NCBI GenBank assembly: GCA_024509875.1
Contig: JAMPIV010012218.1
Span: 351,001 to 415,000 of the forward strand
Length of the DNA: 64,000 bases
From: Oreohelix idahoensis
Taxonomy: Eukaryota; Mollusca; Gastropoda; Stylommatophora; Oreohelicidae
Direction: 5' to 3'
The notes below the pieces were generated by a model. It was not told the origin of the DNA. It saw only the letters and a program-made list of their open reading frames with translations, and made no database searches. Positions 57,890-64,000 of the stretch are shown piece after piece. Both the position numbers and the translations under genes were made by a program. Positions within the stretch are counted from its first letter, which is position 1. Each line of letters opens with the position of its first letter.

Positions 57890-58420
57890 GGGACACACAA
57901 TAGAAATGGATTGAGGTGGAATCTGACTTAAGAGTTAGATTATCTAGATGATGCTGATGACTTGGCTCTTCTGTCCCATAACCGTAATCAAACGCAGGAA
58001 GAAATGAAAACACTCGATGAGAGGTCACAGCAATTACACAGGGATAATACACAGGAAAAAGCCAAAAATAATGAGAATAAATGCAGGAAATGATAACACG
58101 TTTGAACTTGAAGACAAACCAATAAAAGACGTAGAATCGTACACATATCTTGGCAGCAATATAGACAAAGTTGGAGGTACAAACAGTAATATCAAAATAA
58201 GAATACACAAAGCAAGAGGATGTTTTATTGCATTGGGAAAAAGTTGGAGATCAAAATAAATCAAGTTCACAAATAAAATAAGAATCTTTAACTCAAACGT
58301 CAAGTCAGTCATATTGTATGGTTCTGAACCATGGAGAAAAAAATTAGTGATTGTGTAGAACAGAAGGAATGGAATGGTATGACCAAGTCACCAAATTGGA
58401 ACTGATGACAAGAACCAGAC
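57890..58420 (+). pseudogene. Plus-strand LINE, part 1 (RT palm to C terminus)
   Basis: Same family as 17546-19204: ADDLALLSHNRNQ, then PKIMRINAGNDNTFELEDKP and VESYTYLGSNIDKVGG in the frame 58017-58259. 5' truncated near 57890. It ends at 58420 within codons for RTRQ, where LTR-D copy 3 inserted. Stops and shifts present. Confidence 0.85.
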
Positions 58421-60857
58421 TGTCACAGATTGCCTACCCTTCTTTGCAACAGTGGTCCAACAGTGGCCAAAACTCAAGAATATCTAAATTGGGTCGTCAC
58501 ATGTGTCGACATTAGCACACGATTACTCTTGGCAGAGTTGTAGATAGAAGGGGGATGACGCTTCTATCCCACGGTAGTATTCACAAGATATTGAGAAAAG
58601 CAAAAACAATGCTGTGTTGGCTGAGCACGTTAATTCTATGATCTGCCACGACGTAATTTTTATTGATCGTATCAGACTTAATGGTCTTTCATATTTGGAC
58701 ATACGCGCCGTAATATAACCGACTAGGTTGAACGGGACGCGCCTCGCCAAAAGGAGGCAACATTTTTTTTTTAAAATGATCGGCCGACAACTTTTGTGAA
58801 GGATTAAGCAATTACTATTTTTAGCTCGTTAAGCCCCTACATCTGATTTACTCAGTGGAATTCTTGTTATTCTGGTATAGCTCTGTATAGAGTGTTTTTG
58901 CAAATTGACTGAGACAAACATACAGTACATTTAAAATGATTGAATCAAAGTTAAATTTGTATAATTACAAATAACAGGTTTAATAATCATTTAAGTTTAA
59001 CAAGGTTTTATAAAATTTGAATAATGAATTGTACGCAAAAAAAAAAAAGATTTCATCACGATTGTGATGGGGAAATATTTGATATAAGTATAAGAAGTTA
59101 CTTTTGGCAGCTTATATAGTTCACTTAGCTGTCAATGGTAGTTTCTTCTCCCGCTGGGGTGGTTCATGGTAGACTGATTCCTGCTAACGATCGTCGCTGG
59201 TCAAGAATATAGGGTATATCACGCTCCCATACGTGTCAGGGAGTGAATACGAAGTTGGTCCATCGTCTTAAGGATCAGGCCACTGTTCCATCCTTCTTCC
59301 AGAGATAGTACCCTCAAATAGTACCACCATTAATAACTATGGTAATAGAATAGAAACAAGACGCTCTCCTGAGTATGGCGTTTTCTGACACATAGTTACG
59401 TGTCCCCTATTCCTAAATCCCACCATCCCATTTACTCAGAATTTACCCTCGATGAGAATTAAACTTAATACCTCGACATAAAACTTTATTTACATTTAAA
59501 TTAAATAGCTTTATAGTTATTTTACATTTAAATGGAAAGGTTAATATTACAGATAAAATATGTTTACATTTACATGTCTACTGTTTGAAGTGTTCACAAT
59601 ATAAATTGAAAATGCTCTCATTTACATTTACACTGATTGAAAAGTTTGAAATTTTCATTAATTTTAAAGTGAGTATGTTTACATTTACATTTACACTGGT
59701 TTGAAACTGTAAGTATTATAATTAGAAAGTACATCATTTATTTCATCTTTTCCTCCCTGTTCTATGTGGAACTTGGGACTTGTTTATGCTTTTTTAGCTC
59801 TCTTTAAGAGACTAGCAATTAATCAATCACCAGCCCTTGCAGTTGTGATTCATGAAATCATAATTCTATACGCTGAGGTTGCCAGCCTCAAATGACTTGG
59901 ACATCCATTAGCGATTTTCACATATTAAAATTCACATGGTAATATATGCATATTAGTTCACATGTTAGTAATGAAAAATATAGAATATAAAATGACAACT
60001 TACGCCAATCCTGGCTCACAGACTTTTTGCTCAGATGAATGAAGTTAAGGTACTGGAGTAGGCCTCTTACACGTATTCTTTTGGGGTCGTTAATTTAATA
60101 AGTTCCCTCTCCTACTTCGTGTGTTTTAGATTCCTCAGAATTCCCGGTTGTCCTTATTTAAAATGATAGATTTCATGGGCTGCTTTGTAAGTCCTTCCGA
60201 AATTCTCCAATGAAAGGTCCGGTCTGATCAAATTGAATTCTAATTCTAGGCTTCACTCTGGCAGGGTCTCGGTTTGTCTTGGCAAGCGTGAATCTCAGTG
60301 AAGTTAGACTTGAACAGCGCCATGTTATATTCACTGCCCGCCCCCGCATCTGTTTTGTTATGGTGCTAAGCAAAAGCTCCAATTATTTTTCAAATATAGA
60401 TGTGGGGTGGGGTAATTTCAAAATATTCTGCCTTGTGCACTAACTCACAAACATGTCAGTAACTTCATACGACAACGTGTTTCAGGTGTAACAAGTAATC
60501 TCCTTGTAGCAGAATGTACCGGAAACGATTGTCATGCTTGTCTGTAAAGAATGTGTAACACAGACGAGTAATCTTTTATCTGTCGCGCACCCTAGCCTAA
60601 TTTTAGCAAAGCTTTGCCGTGTCCCTTGCAAATGTGACGTATTATCAGCCACAAGGAGTGTCTGGTAAACAGACAAGACGAAATATACTGAAAGGATGGA
60701 AAGACAGCTTAAAATTACAAACTATCTGCCACGTAGCAGAGAAAGAACAAAAATGCGACCATTGAAAAATCGCAATAAAATACAACAAATGTAACTGATT
60801 ACTGCCGTAGTGAAAGAGAGATCGAGAAGTTGTCGCCCCAAAATCCATCTCGTCACA
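58421..60857 (-). repeat. Orphan LTR-D copy 3, 2437 bp, minus strand
   Basis: Flanked by CAGAC at 58416-58420 and 60858-60862. On the minus strand it starts TGTGACGAGATGGATTTTG and ends CAATCTGTGACA, the same ends as copy 2. The first 200 bp (58421-58620) align well as the reverse complement of 40250-40447. It has repeated TTTACATTTACA blocks at about 59480-59700. The LINE reads on in step across the TSD, so the insertion is precise. Confidence 0.82.
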
Positions 60858-61146
60858 CAGACAAGTGCCAGTGTAACAAAATATAAGAAGACGCTGGTGA
60901 TGGATAGGACACACACTGAAGAAACCTGTTGATAACATTACAAGCCAGTCCTTGTTCTGGAACCCCCCGGGGATAGAGAGGCAGAGGTAGACCAAAAAAC
61001 ACACGGAGAAGAGAACTGGAAACAGAAGTGAAAATGATGAGGATAAACTGGAAAGAACTTGAGCTGATGGCACGTGACAGGAAGACTTGGCATGTGTTTG
61101 TTGAAGGCCTATGCTCCTTGGGGAGCTAAAGGGTGTTGATTGATGG
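60858..61146 (+). pseudogene. Plus-strand LINE, part 2 (C terminus and 3' end)
   Basis: It continues the LINE of 57890: RRW.WIGHTLKKPVDNITSQ, LFWNPPG, RKTWHVFVEGLCS-like segments spread over shifted frames, then a GGGTGTTGATTGATGGG end. It matches 17548-17860 in inverted orientation. Confidence 0.83.
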
Positions 61147-61209
61147 GATAGCAGTGACTTGAATATCAGGACTTTCAGAATGAGCAGGACCCGTAAACTG
61201 AAGAACAAC

Positions 61210-61330
61210 AGGTTTATTAGACTTGTATGTCTGTCAAATGTTTTCTAAATCTGCCTGATAAACGTCCACGTGTTTCACCATTATAAATAATATCGTGCAT
61301 TTTATAAACAATAGTGCAAATGGGATTCCT
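61210..61330 (-). pseudogene. Penelope-like GIY-YIG fragment
   Basis: On the minus strand: NPICTIVYKMHDIIYNGETR, GRLSGRFRKHLTDIQV. This is the start of a Penelope-type GIY-YIG nuclease (YxGET..RLS.RF..HL.D). The rest is missing. Confidence 0.72.
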
Positions 61331-61334
61331 GAAT

Positions 61335-63000
61335 GCACAAGTAAAGGTGAATTTCAGAAATAAAATTACGTACGGTAGCTGAAAGAAAGAACCTTCCTTT
61401 GTTAGGGTGAGAGAAAATGCAAAGAATAAAACCACGAGCGTACCACCCACTGGTTGTAAAATAACCCCTATCAAATTATGTTACGACCTGCTGTTAGAAT
61501 TTGGAGGAAGATAAATTAAGAGAGAGACAGTGAAGGAAACAGAGGCGGTAGTAATATAAATATCAATAGGAGCTGTTTCAAATCATGATGCGTGTTTTAT
61601 TTGGGTGTCGAATTTAGGTCTTTTTATTTGTTTGTTTGTTCGGTAACAATGAATTTTAAGAATGACCTCAAGCGAGTAGTACAGATTTACTGTAACTTTA
61701 TCAGGGGTGGTAGTGTGGTTGGTGGAAGGATTAGTACTTGAACTTTGTCTAATATTTTCTTGAGTTTTTAATGATCATATTTCAATAAAAGACGAGAACG
61801 GTACAAAATAATTCAGGGCTGAACCTTGATATCTAGATGAAAAAGTGCAATTAAATTGATTAATATGTTGTTGTTTTTTTTTTGAAAAAAATGTTTGCGC
61901 GGATACAATTATCTTTTCATTTTATGTATTATAAGTTCACATTAAAAGATGTATGTTTATAGTTATAAGTTATAAGTTTGCTATCAAACCAGTCTTTCGA
62001 GCTAATAATACTTTTATGAAAGATAACAGATTTGAAAGAACCCTTACAAAACTTGATCAATGCCAATTGTGTAGAAATTAAACTTTGAGAATAAGCATTC
62101 GAACTATCTTTTTATTTTTATCTATTTAAAAAAAAATGCGTAGTCATGTTTTAATCGTAATAATTCACTGTTCTTAACCTTTACTTCAGTCTTTATAATT
62201 CAGATCAAAACGTCTACACTCTGGCGATGTCGAGTTCAACAAATGGTTTGTTTTAATATTTTTATTTCACGTACACATGACATTGATAATGATTAATATT
62301 GACATCCAACAGATAATAAGTAAAGGTCATCTCCGTAATACGTTTATTAAATAGTCAAGAGGCTTAAATATCTTCACTGGTTCCCAGTTATATTATTTTT
62401 CGTGTTTATGAAGTCAACTCACAAGTGCATGAATCTTTGCATATGTATATACATCTTTTTTTTTCTACAGAGAATAGGTAGACAGACAGCATATAGCAAA
62501 CGTAAATCGTTCTGGTTGGCACTAATGGAGTCAATTATGGGCACAAGGGAAACATAATGTATATGTGTGTGACCAGTTCCCTTATTCGCTGCCTTTGCCT
62601 CCCATAACACAAATGCAGAGCTGGGTACCCACTTACCGCTGGGTAGCCTTAGCACTTGTACTGCATTAGTACCAGTGCTAATTAAGATCACTTTTATTGA
62701 TGACCGTGCCTGATACGTTCTGTCACTTACTTAAACTGTTCCGAGCTTTGGGAATGCAGAATCACTGAAATTTAATTTTCCATTTTAAAATATTCAATAG
62801 GTCCTTCCCCGCAATAGAAAAATAAATGATTTTATAATCTGATCAAAAGACAATCACTATTAACACTCCAGTAACATATGTAAAAATTTCCCGTGAAACT
62901 TGCTATAATTACTATCGTATCAATGAGAACAAGGGATGACACCTTCCATCCAATAGCAATGATAAATAACCAAGTTATCAACGCAATAAAGTAAATAAAG
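61335..63000. repeat. Old repeat copies, no gene
   Basis: 61960-62480 is the diverged partner of 57000-57480. 62545-62655 is the inverted partner of the short repeat at 19340-19450 (GGCTACCCAGCGGTAAGTGG on the minus strand). Elsewhere I see nothing to name. Confidence 0.55.
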
Positions 63001-63006
63001 AAGACG

Positions 63007-63440
63007 GTGGTCTGACGAACACTTCAAAGAATTGTTCAATGCATCAAGAATAGCTAACAACAAAAACTGATAACCAGAAAAAGATACAGACTTTTATAAT
63101 TTAGTTCATGCGCTGAATATAAGGATTTAAATGGCATGACAAGATTGTTAATGTGGAACCGATAGAAAAAAACAAGACAAACACCAGTGGAACACGATGT
63201 CAGAACGCGCTAGCGTTGCACAGACTGGTCAAAACCAGTTGATAGCACACTACCAGGCAATCGTTGGTCTGGAATCTCCAGGATAAACAAATAGAGGGAG
63301 AAAAAACAAACTAAGAAGAGAGAACTGGGGACAGGAACAACAGGGAATAAATAAAACATGGAAATACATGGAAGGAATGGTCACATGAGAGAGAGTGGAA
63401 TATATATATCTATTGAAGGTCTGAGCCGCAATGTTAATTT
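63007..63440 (+). pseudogene. Degenerate LINE fragment with internal deletion
   Basis: A short pre-RT piece (like RW.EHF.ELLN) at 63007-63040 is followed at 63125 by the C-terminal region (WHDKI.NVEPI, then VWNLQDKQIEGEKT and EVEYIY..), aligning with 17560-17860 of the intact LINE in the opposite orientation. The RT core is missing. Confidence 0.55.
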
Positions 63441-63464
63441 TAGTAATAGTTTTTTAAGAGAATA

Positions 63465-63690
63465 GGAGAAGATCGGCTACCACGACAAGCATTAGAAACA
63501 AAGAGTCAGGGATCCAGACCCCCAGGACGACCCAGAGTCCGGTGGGAGGACAACATTAGACAATCTTTGAAGGACCGAGGACTAGAATGGAACCAGGCCA
63601 GGAGGAAGACAGCCGATGGGATAGTCTGGCGCTCTCTCTTCCAAACCTCTACACCTCACGGTAGAAGGGGAACGACTAATTAAGTAAGTT
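63465..63690 (+). pseudogene. LINE 3' end with (AAGT)-type tail
   Basis: One frame reads GSRPPGRPRVRWEDNIRQSL and WNQARRKTADGIVWRSLF, a LINE C terminus, followed by CACCTCACGGTAGAAGGGGA and TAAGTAAG. The same 3' end occurs as the 51-bp insert at 32640-32690. Confidence 0.8.
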
Positions 63691-63773
63691 TTTTAAGGAA
63701 CTCAATATGTTCTTGATGAATCTAAAACTTCAAATTAGTGGTATTATGAGCAAAAATAAACTCTCTGTAATCC

Positions 63774-64000
<227 letters not shown>

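Overview
This is an animal nuclear-genome window made almost wholly of transposable elements. I found no host gene, rRNA or tRNA. The mix points to an invertebrate, and a mollusc or other lophotrochozoan would fit, but the sequence does not prove it. The mix comprises Ty3/gypsy elements of the Gmr1 type, RTE-like LINEs, Tc1 elements, Penelope-like fragments with hammerhead-like motifs, and long (TA)n tracts. Strand, boundaries and target-site duplications (TSDs) were read by eye; every coding region is pseudogenised to some degree.

Layout. 1-4571: a Penelope-like tail, a SINE-like copy, a perfect 51-bp hairpin and minus-strand LINE fragments. 4572-22963: one ~2.5-kb orphan LTR (here LTR-D) that split an older LINE. 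It has itself been invaded by LTR element A (5341-15443), a second orphan LTR (16468-20456, with a LINE inside it), a SINE-like copy (20654-20864) and a Tc1 element (20979-22511). Removing these insertions leaves about 2533 bp, close to the other two LTR-D copies (2446 and 2437 bp). 22964-24780: the rest of the split LINE. 24783-27601: a plus-strand LINE with an internal deletion and a minus-strand LINE fragment. 27602-40749: LTR element B, whose 3' LTR holds an LTR-D copy. 40750-42500: Penelope-like remains with inverted arms. 42597-44670: a second Tc1 with a LINE inside its transposase. 44955-56866: LTR element C, with a LINE in its 5' LTR and a 2.38-kb orphan LTR in its gag. 57890-61146: a plus-strand LINE split by a minus-strand LTR-D. 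61210-64000: old fragments and the start of another Tc1-type element at the right edge.

Main biological point. Elements A, B and C all carry gypsy-type reverse transcriptase, yet integrase lies upstream of it (protease, integrase, RT, RNase H). This copia-like order in a gypsy lineage is known from the Gmr1 group. Three clearly different families of it sit in one 64-kb window. A (10,103 bp, 1458-bp LTRs, TSD ATAAC) and C (TSD TACTC) have complete boundaries. B has a near-match TSD (ATACA/ATACC).

Other notable structures are a ~0.2-kb SINE-like family sharing its 3' tail with a resident LINE, LTRs of ~2.4 kb standing alone with 5-bp TSDs, a LINE flanked by ~340-bp direct repeats, and degenerate hammerhead cores tied to Penelope-like sequence.
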